The notes: generated by a model from the sequence alone, not told the origin. A stretch of 64,000 nucleotides of DNA from Sporohalobacter salinus (GCF_016908635.1 NZ_JAFBEG010000003.1:1-64000), one strand, 5' to 3'. Counted from the first letter of the stretch, positions 8,336-17,530 are shown. Made by a program: numbers and translations.

Positions 8336-9376
8336 ATGAAAAAGATACTTTTTATTACAACAGGAGGCACTATTGCTTCCTCAGAAGGAGACAAAGGCTT
8401 AGAACCGGCTTTTGATGCTGAGGAATTATTGGCTCACATACCTGAGATTAGGGATCTTTGTGATATAAATGGCAAGTTAATTATGAATATAGATAGTACA
8501 AATATGAGGCCTACTTCAGTAAAAAAGATAGCTGAAACAGTTTTTGAAAATTATGAGGATTACGATGGATTTGTAGTAACTCATGGTACTGATACTATGG
8601 GATATACTTCTTCATTATTAACATATATGTTATCTAACATTAAGAAACCAGTTGTTGTTACAGGTTCTCAAGTTGCAATAGGTCAACCTTATACAGATGC
8701 CAAAAAGAATATTTCAGATGCTGTAAGATTTGCTCTTGAAGGGGTTCCAGGAATATTTGTAGCTTTCGATGGGAAAATAATTAATGGGACAAGGGCAATA
8801 AAAATGAGAAGTAAAAGCATGAGTGCTTTTGAGAGTATAAATAGGCCTTATGTAGCTTCTATTAAATTAGGTAAAATTACTTATAATGGAGATAGTAGAG
8901 GTAATAATTATAATGATAAATATGAAATAATGAATATTGATCCAAGTAAGCCTTTTAGGTTACGAACTGATTTATGTACAGATGTATGTGTGTTGAAACT
9001 TTATCCCGGAATTGATCTTAGTATTTTTGATTTCATAAAAGAAAATTATGAAGGATTAGTTATTGAAACCTTTGGACTTGGCGGTATTCCTAATTTAGAG
9101 GATTATGATATTGTGTCTAAAGTAAAAGAAATTATTGATGCTGGAGTTGCTGTTGCAGTAACAACACAGTGTGTAGAAGAAGGTGTCAATTTATGCGTTT
9201 ATGAAGTAGGGCAGGATTTAGCAGAACATAATAAAGTAATAGTTTCTGGTGATATGAATACTGAAGCAATAGTAGGAAAATTAATGTGGGCATTAGGCAA
9301 CTTTAATAATATGAATGACATTAAATGTTTTATGGAAACTCCTATGTTTGGGGATATGAGTATTGAAGAAGAATAA
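8336..9376 (+). CDS. ansA: L-asparaginase (type I-like)
   Basis: This enzyme hydrolyses L-asparagine to aspartate and ammonia. Both threonine active-site motifs are visible: TTGGTIASSEG at residues ~8-18 and VVTHGTDTMGYTSSLL at ~80-96, with the lysine of TGSQVAIGQPYTDAKKN further on. No signal peptide is seen, so it is cytoplasmic. Length 346 is typical. CGGAGGG lies just before the ATG. It precedes malic enzyme and aspartase, although a strong terminator separates them. The product aspartate is the substrate of aspartase encoded at 10969. Confidence 0.92.
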   Translation: MKKILFITTGGTIASSEGDKGLEPAFDAEELLAHIPEIRDLCDINGKLIMNIDSTNMRPTSVKKIAETVFENYEDYDGFVVTHGTDTMGYTSSLLTYMLSNIKKPVVVTGSQVAIGQPYTDAKKNISDAVRFALEGVPGIFVAFDGKIINGTRAIKMRSKSMSAFESINRPYVASIKLGKITYNGDSRGNNYNDKYEIMNIDPSKPFRLRTDLCTDVCVLKLYPGIDLSIFDFIKENYEGLVIETFGLGGIPNLEDYDIVSKVKEIIDAGVAVAVTTQCVEEGVNLCVYEVGQDLAEHNKVIVSGDMNTEAIVGKLMWALGNFNNMNDIKCFMETPMFGDMSIEEE

Positions 9377-9390
9377 ATAAAATAGTTTTT

Positions 9391-9430
9391 AAAATAAGCT
9401 TAGGGCTTAAGCCCTAAGCTTATTTTTTTA
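9391..9430 (+). terminator. Strong rho-independent terminator after asparaginase
   Basis: A perfect 16-base stem, AAAATAAGCTTAGGGC (9391-9406) with GCCCTAAGCTTATTTT (9411-9426) and a TTAA loop, is followed by TTTATTA. It closes the M20-symporter-nhaC-ansA group. The A-rich 5' arm and near symmetry make it potentially bidirectional. Confidence 0.92.
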
Positions 9431-9649
9431 TTATATTAGCAGATAAAGATAATAATAGTATGGCTTAAAAGTGGTAAAATGGGTGATGTAAAATAATAAT
9501 TGGGGATATTGGGGTTTTTAAGTAGTTTAAAGTAATCTTTTATTGACTATCTATTAATATATAAATTAATGGTGATTAATGCATGATATCAGTATGAAAT
9601 AAATGGTATATATTACATTTTGAGATGGGAAAGTTTTATTAGGTTATTT

Positions 9650-9665
9650 TGGTATGAATTATGCA
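9650..9665 (+). promoter_or_regulatory. Candidate sigma-54 (-24/-12) promoter before malic enzyme
   Basis: TGGTATGAATTATGCA matches the sigma-54 consensus TGGCACG-N4-TTGCA at most fixed positions. GG (9651-9652) and GC (9663-9664) are exactly ten bases apart. It lies about 50 bases before the malic enzyme start, in a 335-base gene-free interval (9377-9711) that otherwise holds only the asparaginase terminator and AT-rich sequence where an activator could bind. No clear inverted-repeat activator site was identified there. Confidence 0.55.
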
Positions 9666-9711
9666 ATAATAAAATAATAACTTAATTGGAAAAAATAAAG
9701 GAGGGGATGGC

Positions 9712-10932
9712 GTGAACTTAAAAGAAAGAGCATTGAAATTACACAAAGATAATCAGGGAAAATTAGAGGTGAAAACAAAAGTTGGAGTAGAAACAGAAGA
9801 TGATTTATCTTTAGCTTATTCTCCTGGAGTAGCTGAACCCTGTCTTGAGATTGAAAAGGATAGAGATAAGATATTTGATTATACAAATAAGTCCAATTTT
9901 GTAGCTGTTGTCAGTAATGGTAGTGCAGTATTAGGATTGGGGAATATCGGGAGTGAAGCATCTATGCCGGTAATGGAAGGTAAAGCAGTACTCTTTAAAG
10001 AGTTTGGCAAAGTAGATGCTTTACCAATCTGTCTCGATGAAGATGATCCTGATAAATTGATAAATACTATTAAACGTATGGTTCCAACATTTGGAGGAAT
10101 AAATTTAGAAGATATTAAGTCTCCAGAATGTTTTTATATTGAGAAACGTCTTAAAAAAGAAGTAGATATTCCAGTTTTTCATGATGACCAGCATGGTACG
10201 GCAATAATTACTCTGGCTGGGCTGGTAAATTCTCTAAAGTTAGTAGATAAAAGTTTTAAAGATATTAGAGTTATAATTAATGGTGCGGGAGCTGCTGGAG
10301 TAAGTATTACTAAATTATTATTGGCTGAAGGAGTAGAAGAAATTATAGCTCTAGATAGTAAAGGAGTTATTTATGAAGGCCGGGATAATTTAGATAAATC
10401 AAAGGAAGAATTAGCTAAGTTAACTAATCAAGATAATGAAAAGGGAAATCTTAAAGATGTAATTAAGGGTGCTGATGTGTTTATCGGTGTTTCTGTAGGA
10501 GAGGTATTAACTAAGGAAATGGTGAGTACTATGGCAAATGATCCTATTTTATTTCCGATGGCTAACCCTGTTCCTGAAATTTGGCCCGAAGATGCTTTAG
10601 AAGTAGGAGCAAAGGTAGTAGGTACTGGTCGTTCTGATTATCCTAATCAGGTTAATAATGTTATGGCATTTCCAGGTATTTTTCGAGGGGCACTAGATGT
10701 AAGAGCTAAAGATATAAATGAAAAAATGAAAGTAGCTGCTTCTTATGCAATAGCGGAACTTGTATCTAATGAAGAATTAGGTACTGATTATGTAATCCCC
10801 AAACCTTTTGATAGACGGGTAGGACCTCATGTAGCTGCAGCTGTAGCCAAGGCAGCGGTTGAAAGTGAGGTAGCTCGAGTTAATATTGATTATGAAACAG
10901 AATTGCAAAGAGCAAGAGAATTGATGGGTTAA
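9712..10932 (+). CDS. Malic enzyme (oxaloacetate-decarboxylating, short bacterial type)
   Basis: The enzyme oxidatively decarboxylates malate to pyruvate and CO2 with NAD(P)+. Visible motifs are the substrate region YSPGVAEPCLEI, the NGSAVLGLGNIG segment, the metal-binding VFHDDQHGTAIITLAGLVN, and the Rossmann GAGAAGVSITKLLL. Length 406 matches the short Firmicutes/archaeal type without the C-terminal phosphotransacetylase domain of MaeB. The GTG start has AAAGGAGGGG 6-7 bases upstream. Aspartase begins 36 bases after its stop. With the fumarase tail at the window start, this completes aspartate to pyruvate. Cofactor preference cannot be read reliably. Confidence 0.9.
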   Translation: MNLKERALKLHKDNQGKLEVKTKVGVETEDDLSLAYSPGVAEPCLEIEKDRDKIFDYTNKSNFVAVVSNGSAVLGLGNIGSEASMPVMEGKAVLFKEFGKVDALPICLDEDDPDKLINTIKRMVPTFGGINLEDIKSPECFYIEKRLKKEVDIPVFHDDQHGTAIITLAGLVNSLKLVDKSFKDIRVIINGAGAAGVSITKLLLAEGVEEIIALDSKGVIYEGRDNLDKSKEELAKLTNQDNEKGNLKDVIKGADVFIGVSVGEVLTKEMVSTMANDPILFPMANPVPEIWPEDALEVGAKVVGTGRSDYPNQVNNVMAFPGIFRGALDVRAKDINEKMKVAASYAIAELVSNEELGTDYVIPKPFDRRVGPHVAAAVAKAAVESEVARVNIDYETELQRARELMG

Positions 10933-10968
10933 GTGAGTGTAAAATTCTTTATGAGGAGGGGGTTACTG

Positions 10969-12384
10969 ATGTCGAGAATTGAAAAAGATTTTTTGGGAGA
11001 AATGGAGATTGATGATGAGGCATATTATGGAGTTCAAAGTAAGAGGGCTGCACAGAATTTTATGGTAACTGGAATTTCTGTATCACCAGAATTGATTCAT
11101 GCATTGGGAATAGTAAAGAAAGCAGCAGCTACAGTAAATATAAAATTAGGTTATCTTAATAAGAAAAAAGGTGAGGCAATTGTTCAGGCAGCTGAAGAGA
11201 TAAGAGAAGGAAAATTTAATGAAGAGGTTATACTGGATTCAATTCAGGGTGGAGCAGGAACTTCTATTAATATGAATATTAATGAAATAATTGCTAATAG
11301 GGCATTAGAAATTTTAGGCTATGATAAGGGCGATTATGCTCATGTACATCCTAATACTGATGTGAATATGGCTCAGTCTACTAATGATGTAATACCAACT
11401 GCAGTCAGAATAGCTACTATTAAGAAAATTGATGGATTAATTGAAGCTGCTAAATTATTAAAGAAAAGGTTAGCAGAGAAAGAGGAAGAATTTGATGATA
11501 TATTAAAGCTGGGAAGGACTCAGCTTCAGGATGCTGTTCCCATTAGGTTAGGACAGGAGTTTGGAGCTTATCGAAAGACAGTTGATCGTTTTCTTAATCG
11601 AATTAAAGAAATTAGAAATGATTTAACAGAAATTAATTTAGGAGCGACGGCTGTGGGAACTGGATTAAATGCTGATCCTAAGTATATTGAATTGGCTATT
11701 AAAGAATTAAGAAAGAATACAGGTTTGAAATTAGAATCAACTGATAATTTAGTTGATGGTACTCAAAATACTGATGTTTTTGTTGAGATATCTGGGCGAT
11801 TAAAGACATTTGCTAGCAGCTTATCTAAAATTGCTAATGATCTTAGGTTGTTAGACTCTGGACCACAGGCAGGACTGAATGAAATTAATCTTCCAGCAGT
11901 ACAGCCAGGGTCATCAATTATGCCTGGAAAAGTTAATCCTGTAATACCGGAAATGGTAAACCAGGCTTCCTTTCAGGTATTAGGCAATGATCAGACCATT
12001 ACTTTGGCTTCGGAAGCAGGTCAATTAGAATTAAATGTAATGATGCCGGTTATGCTCTTTAACGTATTACAGTCAATTAATATTTTAACTAATGTGAATA
12101 GGATCTTTGCTGAGAAGTGTATTAAGGATATTACAGTCAATAGACAAAGATGTAATGAATTTGTTGAACGCAGTGTAGGAATAGTTACAGCACTTAATCC
12201 TCATATTGGTTATACTAAAGCTTGTGAAGTTGCCAAAAGATCTTTAAGGGAAGATAAATCTATTAAAGAAATTATTTTAGAAGAAGAGATTATGAGTGAA
12301 GAGAAATTATCACAGATATTAAATCCAATTGAAATGACCGAGCCAGGAATTGCAGGTGAACAATTATTGCCTAAGGAGGCATAA
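10969..12384 (+). CDS. aspA: Aspartate ammonia-lyase (aspartase)
   Basis: The enzyme deaminates L-aspartate to fumarate and ammonia. It belongs to the fumarase/aspartase superfamily, with signature GSSIMPGKVNPVIPEM at about residues 305-320 and the TQSTNDV-type segment seen as MAQSTNDVIPTA. Overall pattern (IQGGAGTSINMN, GATAVGTGLNADP, NDLRLLDSGPQAGL, LNPYEMT-like LNPIEMTEPGIAG) is closer to aspartases of Bacillus than to class II fumarase. The ATG at 10969 is preferred because AGGAGGGGG lies 7 bases upstream; an upstream GTG at 10933 has no site. It is in one transcription unit with malic enzyme. Confidence 0.88.
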   Translation: MSRIEKDFLGEMEIDDEAYYGVQSKRAAQNFMVTGISVSPELIHALGIVKKAAATVNIKLGYLNKKKGEAIVQAAEEIREGKFNEEVILDSIQGGAGTSINMNINEIIANRALEILGYDKGDYAHVHPNTDVNMAQSTNDVIPTAVRIATIKKIDGLIEAAKLLKKRLAEKEEEFDDILKLGRTQLQDAVPIRLGQEFGAYRKTVDRFLNRIKEIRNDLTEINLGATAVGTGLNADPKYIELAIKELRKNTGLKLESTDNLVDGTQNTDVFVEISGRLKTFASSLSKIANDLRLLDSGPQAGLNEINLPAVQPGSSIMPGKVNPVIPEMVNQASFQVLGNDQTITLASEAGQLELNVMMPVMLFNVLQSINILTNVNRIFAEKCIKDITVNRQRCNEFVERSVGIVTALNPHIGYTKACEVAKRSLREDKSIKEIILEEEIMSEEKLSQILNPIEMTEPGIAGEQLLPKEA

Positions 12385-12406
12385 GGTTTTAGGAGGAAAG
12401 TAGAGA

Positions 12407-12481
12407 ATGAAATTTTTATGTCTAGAATGTAATCGAGAATATATGATTGGCTATTTACCCGTTCTAGGTAGATTAAACTAG
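12407..12481 (+). CDS. Possible 24-residue peptide with a CxxC motif
   Basis: A tiny frame reads MKFLCLECNREYMIGYLPVL then GRLN and stop. It has AGGAGG (12391-12396) 10 bases before the ATG, as strong a site as many real genes here. The CLEC pair could bind metal. Its last eight codons lie inside the stem of the terminator at 12458, so translation would disturb the hairpin. It may be a leader-like peptide, a remnant of a longer zinc-ribbon protein, or chance. Function unknown. Confidence 0.3.
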   Translation: MKFLCLECNREYMIGYLPVLGRLN

Positions 12482-12492
12482 AACGGGTTTTC
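12458..12492 (+). terminator. Terminator after the malic enzyme-aspartase unit
   Basis: CCCGTTCTAG (12458-12467) pairs perfectly with CTAGAACGGG (12478-12487) across a 10-base loop, followed by TTTTCC. The T-run is short. Confidence 0.8.
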
Positions 12493-12588
12493 CTATCTCA
12501 ATACTTTTTTTAAAACAGGGAAATTAAGTTATAATAAAGAAAAAGTTTATATATGTATGATCAATGTATAAATAGGGAGGAAGTGTTA

Positions 12589-15500
12589 GTGGCAGATTTA
12601 TTTAATAAAAAAGTATTAGAAATGAAACTCAAAAATTATTTTATTTCTGATTATAAGAATAAATTGGATATTATTAAAAGTTGGAAGCGGAATTTAAAGT
12701 CAATCATTCTTGCTAATGAAGAAGGATTACAATCTTCTTTTCTCAAAAGTATCTTTGGTGTTGTTCTAGGTTATCAAGATATGACAGAGGCTGATAAAAG
12801 TGGGGAGTATACTCTGAAAATTGAAGACTTTACTGAGATAGATGCTACTAAACCCGAGGGCAGCTTAGGATTTTATCAACAGGACGGAGTAGAGAAGACT
12901 GAAGCAGTAATTGAACTTAAAGAACCTAGAGTTAGCCTCGATAATCCTCAAAAGAGATCAGAAAAGTATTACGGGACGCCAGTAGAACAGGCTTTTAGTC
13001 ATGCTAATAAATATGATGGTTGTAAATGGATTATTGTATCAAATATGATTGAGCTTAGGCTATATACATCAATTAGAGGTCAAGGTTATTATGAAGAATT
13101 TCGAATTGATGAACTAGATAGGGAAGAAAATTTTAAGAAGTTTCATTTCTTATTATCTAGAGATAATCTATTGAGTAAACAAGATAAGAGTTTGACCTTA
13201 GAATTGAGTGAAAAAACAAAGCAACAAGAGGAAAATATTTCGGTAGAATTTTATAATTTTTATAAAAAGGTACGAGTAGAGTTATTTGAGCATCTGAAGG
13301 ATAATAATCCTAACTATGAGGAAAAGGTACTACTGGATAAGGCTCAGAAGCTTTTAGATCGAATTATTTTTATCTGTTTTTGTGAAGATTTAGGGGTACT
13401 ACCTGCTGAAATACTTCATAAAGTTATTAATCGTGGAGAAAATTTTTATAGTTTTAGTGAAACAACAGTTTGGCAGGAAATAAAAGATGTCTTTCAAACG
13501 ATTTACAAAAGGAATGAGCGGCATAAGATTAATGCCTATACCTATAATGGCCAACTGTTTAAACCAGATGAAGTACTAGATGGTTTAGTAATTAAGAATG
13601 ATTTTTTTAGTGTGATTAATGAGTTTTTAGCATATGATTTTGATAGTGAACTGGATGTCAATATTTTGGGACATATCTTTGAGCAATCTATTTCAGATAT
13701 TGAAGAGATTAGGGCCGACATTCAAAATGATGATTATGATAGGCAAAAATCGAAGCGTAAAAAGGATGGTATTTATTATGCTCCGGAGTATATTACTAGG
13801 TATATAGTGGAGAATTCTATTGGAAATTATTTAGAGGATATTCGTCAGGAGTTGGGTGAAGATAAATTACCGGATTTAAAAAGAGCAGATACTCCACAAG
13901 TTGAGGGGAAGTATAGAAAAAGACATTTAGAGTTTTATCGTAAGTACGAAGCATGTTTAAAGGAAATTAAAATTCTAGATCCAGCTTGTGGTTCAGGAGC
14001 TTTTTTAAATCAAGCATTTGATTTTTTATTGAAAGAATATCAGTGGATTTATCGTCGGATCGATTGTTTACAGCAAGGACAGCGAAGCATCTTTGGCTTG
14101 GAGTCATTACAAAAAGAGATTCTAAAGAATAATATTTATGGTGTTGATATTAATGAGTCTTCTGTAGAAATTACAAAGCTGTCTCTTTGGTTAAAGACAG
14201 CAAATAAAAATAAGCTACTAACTAATCTTGACGATAATATCAAATGTGGTAATTCTCTAGTTAACACCTCAAAAGTAGCTGGTAAAAAGGCATTTGATTG
14301 GACAGAAGAGTTTCCTGAGATAATGGCTAATGGTGGTTTTGATGTAGTTGTAGGTAATCCTCCTTATGTATTATTACAGAATCAAGATAATACTAAACAA
14401 CTAGAAAATTTTATTAAAGATGAATATATTACTGCTGAATATAAAATCGATACCTATCCTTTATTTATAGAATTAGGTATTCAACTTATTAAAAAAGGAG
14501 GATATCTTTCCTTTATTACGCCTAACACCTTTTTAAAGAATAAATTTTCACGAGATTTAAGAAAGTTCATAGTTGATAATACTAGTATAATAAAAATAGT
14601 TAATTTTTATATTTCAGTTTTTGCAGATGCTTCAGTGGATACTTTGATTTTTTCTCTTCTAAAGGGGAAAAGAAAAGATAATCAGATAAAAGTAGTTGAT
14701 ATCAATAATGATTTTAATTCTGAACTATATGATTATAAAATTTTTGACCAGAGTCGAATTAAAGGCGATAATTATTTGTTTGAGTTTGATATTTCGGAAT
14801 CAGATTTTAAAATCATTCAAAAAATAATTAAAAATAGTAATTCCTTCGATGATTTTGGAAGGGCATATTTTGGAATCCAAACTTTTGACAGAGAGCAATA
14901 TGTTACCGCTACTCGATTAAGCAAACGGCATAAACCGGTAGTAGATGGTGGTAATATAAATAGATATTTTTTAGAAGAACCTGAAGAATATATTGAATTT
15001 ATAGAGGAGAATATTAAAAGTGGTGGAAATTTAGATATTTATCAATCAGAAAGAATTTTAGTTAGACAGATTGGTAAATATCCTGAAGGCGTTTATGTTT
15101 CTCCAGGTATTTTCACATTAAATACTGTTTATAATTTATTTTTAAATGATGAAGAGCTAAATATTAAATATGTTTTGGCAGTCGTTAATTCTAAGTTAAT
15201 AGAGTATTTTTGGATGTTAAAATTTTATGATAAGAAAAAGACTTTTCCTAAAATCAAAAAATCTTCTTTAGAAAATATTCCGATAAAAAAGATTTCATTA
15301 GAAAAACAACAACCCTTAATTAAAAAAGTTAATTTTATGCTTGAAAATAATAAAGAATTGAAGCAGCTAAAACAAATTGAGTTTATAAATTTAGTTACTA
15401 AATATACTTCTCAATCAGGTCCACAATTGAGTAACATAGTAAAAAAAGATGGTTTTTATAACAGGGTTTATTCTGGACGAGCCAGCAAGGTTAGGGAGAT

Positions 15501-15888
15501 GACTGTTACTGTCAAAGATACTATTCTAACTATTTATGCTGATAAATCCAGTGGTGGTAGTTATGAGTTAATGGAATTCGAAGTTGATAACAAGTATCAG
15601 CGTCAGTATATCAAATATTATTTAGAAAATTTTACTAATCAGCAGTTAAAAGAAGTAAATGAATTTAGCGGAGGATTAGTTAAGCGGGTCCTGCAGATAG
15701 AGATTCCTGATTATCATAAAAATAATATAGTTTTGAAAACGACCAACGAATGGAATAATCTTCAGCAGGAAATTGTTGATTTAGAAAGAGAGATAGAGAC
15801 TACAGATAGAGAGATAGACCAGATGATCTATGATTTATATTGCTTAACCGAAGATGAGATTCAAATAATAGAGGAGAGTCTAGAATAA
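12589..15888 (+). CDS. Type IIG restriction-modification protein (Eco57I/TaqI-like methylase-endonuclease)
   Basis: The single-chain protein would both methylate adenine-N6 and cut DNA. The N-terminal region carries a PD-(D/E)xK-like nuclease pattern (DATKPEGSLGF … EAVIELKEP, the ExK). The helical connector is followed by the methyltransferase with motif I LDPACGSGAFLNQAFDFLL at about residue 465, GVDINESSVEITKLSLWL, and motif IV VVVGNPPYVLLQ. The C-terminal ~350 residues form a TaqI-like specificity domain (VDGGNINRYF, FPKIKKSSLENIPI). The GTG at 12589 has GGGAGG 8 bases upstream; an ATG 12 codons earlier has no site. It stands alone, with no separate R, S or M subunit beside it, as expected of type IIG. 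Recognition sequence unknown. Confidence 0.88.
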   Translation: MADLFNKKVLEMKLKNYFISDYKNKLDIIKSWKRNLKSIILANEEGLQSSFLKSIFGVVLGYQDMTEADKSGEYTLKIEDFTEIDATKPEGSLGFYQQDGVEKTEAVIELKEPRVSLDNPQKRSEKYYGTPVEQAFSHANKYDGCKWIIVSNMIELRLYTSIRGQGYYEEFRIDELDREENFKKFHFLLSRDNLLSKQDKSLTLELSEKTKQQEENISVEFYNFYKKVRVELFEHLKDNNPNYEEKVLLDKAQKLLDRIIFICFCEDLGVLPAEILHKVINRGENFYSFSETTVWQEIKDVFQTIYKRNERHKINAYTYNGQLFKPDEVLDGLVIKNDFFSVINEFLAYDFDSELDVNILGHIFEQSISDIEEIRADIQNDDYDRQKSKRKKDGIYYAPEYITRYIVENSIGNYLEDIRQELGEDKLPDLKRADTPQVEGKYRKRHLEFYRKYEACLKEIKILDPACGSGAFLNQAFDFLLKEYQWIYRRIDCLQQGQRSIFGLESLQKEILKNNIYGVDINESSVEITKLSLWLKTANKNKLLTNLDDNIKCGNSLVNTSKVAGKKAFDWTEEFPEIMANGGFDVVVGNPPYVLLQNQDNTKQLENFIKDEYITAEYKIDTYPLFIELGIQLIKKGGYLSFITPNTFLKNKFSRDLRKFIVDNTSIIKIVNFYISVFADASVDTLIFSLLKGKRKDNQIKVVDINNDFNSELYDYKIFDQSRIKGDNYLFEFDISESDFKIIQKIIKNSNSFDDFGRAYFGIQTFDREQYVTATRLSKRHKPVVDGGNINRYFLEEPEEYIEFIEENIKSGGNLDIYQSERILVRQIGKYPEGVYVSPGIFTLNTVYNLFLNDEELNIKYVLAVVNSKLIEYFWMLKFYDKKKTFPKIKKSSLENIPIKKISLEKQQPLIKKVNFMLENNKELKQLKQIEFINLVTKYTSQSGPQLSNIVKKDGFYNRVYSGRASKVREMTVTVKDTILTIYADKSSGGSYELMEFEVDNKYQRQYIKYYLENFTNQQLKEVNEFSGGLVKRVLQIEIPDYHKNNIVLKTTNEWNNLQQEIVDLEREIETTDREIDQMIYDLYCLTEDEIQIIEESLE

Positions 15889-16029
15889 AATTAGAAATCT
15901 CGAAATATATTTTTTGGCAGGAAGTAAATGGCAAAAGAAGAGATTTATTAACTATATCTACAAGGTATTTAAATAACTATCTAGAAGTAGTCAATTATAA
16001 AAATAAAAGGGGATTATTTTATCTAAAAC

Positions 16030-16079
16030 ACCTCAAGAAAACTTCATCTAAATCTTATTTTTGATTTAGGTGGTGAGGT
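16030..16079 (+). other. Two-part stem-loop in the folC leader
   Basis: The outer arms ACCTCA (16030-16035) and TGAGGT (16074-16079), and the inner arms ATCTAAATC (16046-16054) and GATTTAGGT (16063-16071), can form a nested hairpin. No poly-T follows. It ends about 30 bases before folC. It could terminate the upstream gene weakly or act as a leader structure. No known riboswitch core was recognised. Confidence 0.35.
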
Positions 16080-16109
16080 TCACTAGAAAGGAAGGGAGAA
16101 GTAAAGCTA

Positions 16110-17399
16110 ATGGAAGATGCGGTAGAATATCTCAATGAATTGGATAAATTTGGCGTTAAGCCTGGTTTAGAGAGGATAGAAATTCTCTTAGACTATTTGG
16201 ATAATCCTCAAGATAAAATTGACATTATTCAAGTTGGTGGTTCTAATGGGAAAGGTTCAACTTCAGTAATGATTAGTTCTATCCTGACAGCAACCGGATA
16301 TAAAGTAGGGACTTATAATTCACCTGAGATTGTTTCTTTTTATGAGCGAATGCGGATTGATGGTGATTATATAGCCCCTGCTGTTTTAAATAGATTAACT
16401 AAGAAGATATGGCCTTATTTAAAGAAAATTGAAAAACAAGGATTAGGACATCCTACTTTCTTTGAAGTAGTTACAGCTATAGCTTTTAAATATTTTGCGG
16501 AAGAAGAAGTAGATATTGCAGTAATGGAAGTTGGGTTAGGAGGTAGATTAGATGCTACTAATTTAACAGATAACTTAGTAGCTGCTATTACAAACATAAG
16601 CCGAGAACATACCGAGTATTTGGGTGATTCAATAATTGAGATAGCAGCTGAAAAAGGAGGAATTATAAATCAAGGTGGAAAGCTAGTAACTGGTGTTAAA
16701 AATGAAGTTGCTTTAAATAAATTAAAAGAAATTTCTGTTCAAAAAGAAGTTGAGATGATAGATGTTAATAAAGAATTAGAGCTTAAAAGGTTAAATAAAG
16801 ATTTAAAAGGTCAATGTTTTAAAATTAAGGGGAGAAAGGACTATGGAAAGCTTCAGCTTGACTTATTAGGAAGCTATCAACAACAAAATCTAAAAGTAGC
16901 CCTTGGTGTTATAACAGCTTTACCAGAACGTTTTAAAGTTACTGTAGATAATATTCGTCAAGGATTAACAGATCTAAATTGGCCCGGAAGATTAGAACTT
17001 TTAGGTAAAAATCCGCTAGTTATTCTTGATGGTGCTCATAATCCTAGTGGTGCTAGAGAGCTTAAGCGAGTAATTGAAGAAGATCTGGGTTATCAACAGT
17101 TAATTTTGGTGTTGGGGATTTTAGCTGATAAAGATATTAAGGAAATGCTTAATATTCTTACTCCATTGGCTGATAAAATTATTCTAACTAAGAATACAAA
17201 TAAACGAGCGTCTGATCCTTATGAAGTAGCCAAAGCTTTAAAGGACAGGGATAAAGAGGTAGAAGTTGTTCCTAAAGTAGCTCAGGCAGCTCAAAAAGCT
17301 ATAGATATAGCTACTCCAGGTGATTTAGTTAGTATTAGCGGTTCACTTTATACTATCGCTGAAGCTAGAAAATTTTTAGTAAAAAACATAATAAACTAA
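16110..17399 (+). CDS. folC: Folylpolyglutamate synthase / dihydrofolate synthase
   Basis: The cytoplasmic ATP-dependent ligase adds glutamate to folates. The Mur-ligase-like ATP-binding loop is GGSNGKGSTSVMISSIL at ~42-58. The GLGGRLDATN and NISREHTEYLG segments follow at ~138-168, and ILDGAHNPSGARELK marks the C-terminal glutamate ligase domain. Length 429 is normal. AAGGGAG lies upstream of the ATG. It is transcribed separately from the restriction gene and is followed 131 bases later by a SPOR-domain gene, a neighbourhood also seen in other clostridia. Confidence 0.93.
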   Translation: MEDAVEYLNELDKFGVKPGLERIEILLDYLDNPQDKIDIIQVGGSNGKGSTSVMISSILTATGYKVGTYNSPEIVSFYERMRIDGDYIAPAVLNRLTKKIWPYLKKIEKQGLGHPTFFEVVTAIAFKYFAEEEVDIAVMEVGLGGRLDATNLTDNLVAAITNISREHTEYLGDSIIEIAAEKGGIINQGGKLVTGVKNEVALNKLKEISVQKEVEMIDVNKELELKRLNKDLKGQCFKIKGRKDYGKLQLDLLGSYQQQNLKVALGVITALPERFKVTVDNIRQGLTDLNWPGRLELLGKNPLVILDGAHNPSGARELKRVIEEDLGYQQLILVLGILADKDIKEMLNILTPLADKIILTKNTNKRASDPYEVAKALKDRDKEVEVVPKVAQAAQKAIDIATPGDLVSISGSLYTIAEARKFLVKNIIN

Positions 17400-17530
17400 C
17401 TTGTGGGTGCATAGTATTCTAGTAACAAATTGGTTAAATAGTTTTTTTATTCAATGGTGAATAAAAGGAGGTTGAAAAATAGAGTTTAGTTGCATGAAAG
17501 ACTAAAATTTTAGTAAAGGAAGTGGTGATT

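Noticed and set aside
12589-15888. PglX/BREX or DISARM methylase, i.e. part of a larger defence island
   Set aside because: No BREX (pglZ, brxC) or DISARM partners flank it, and the N-terminal ExK nuclease pattern with a TaqI-like specificity domain fits type IIG.
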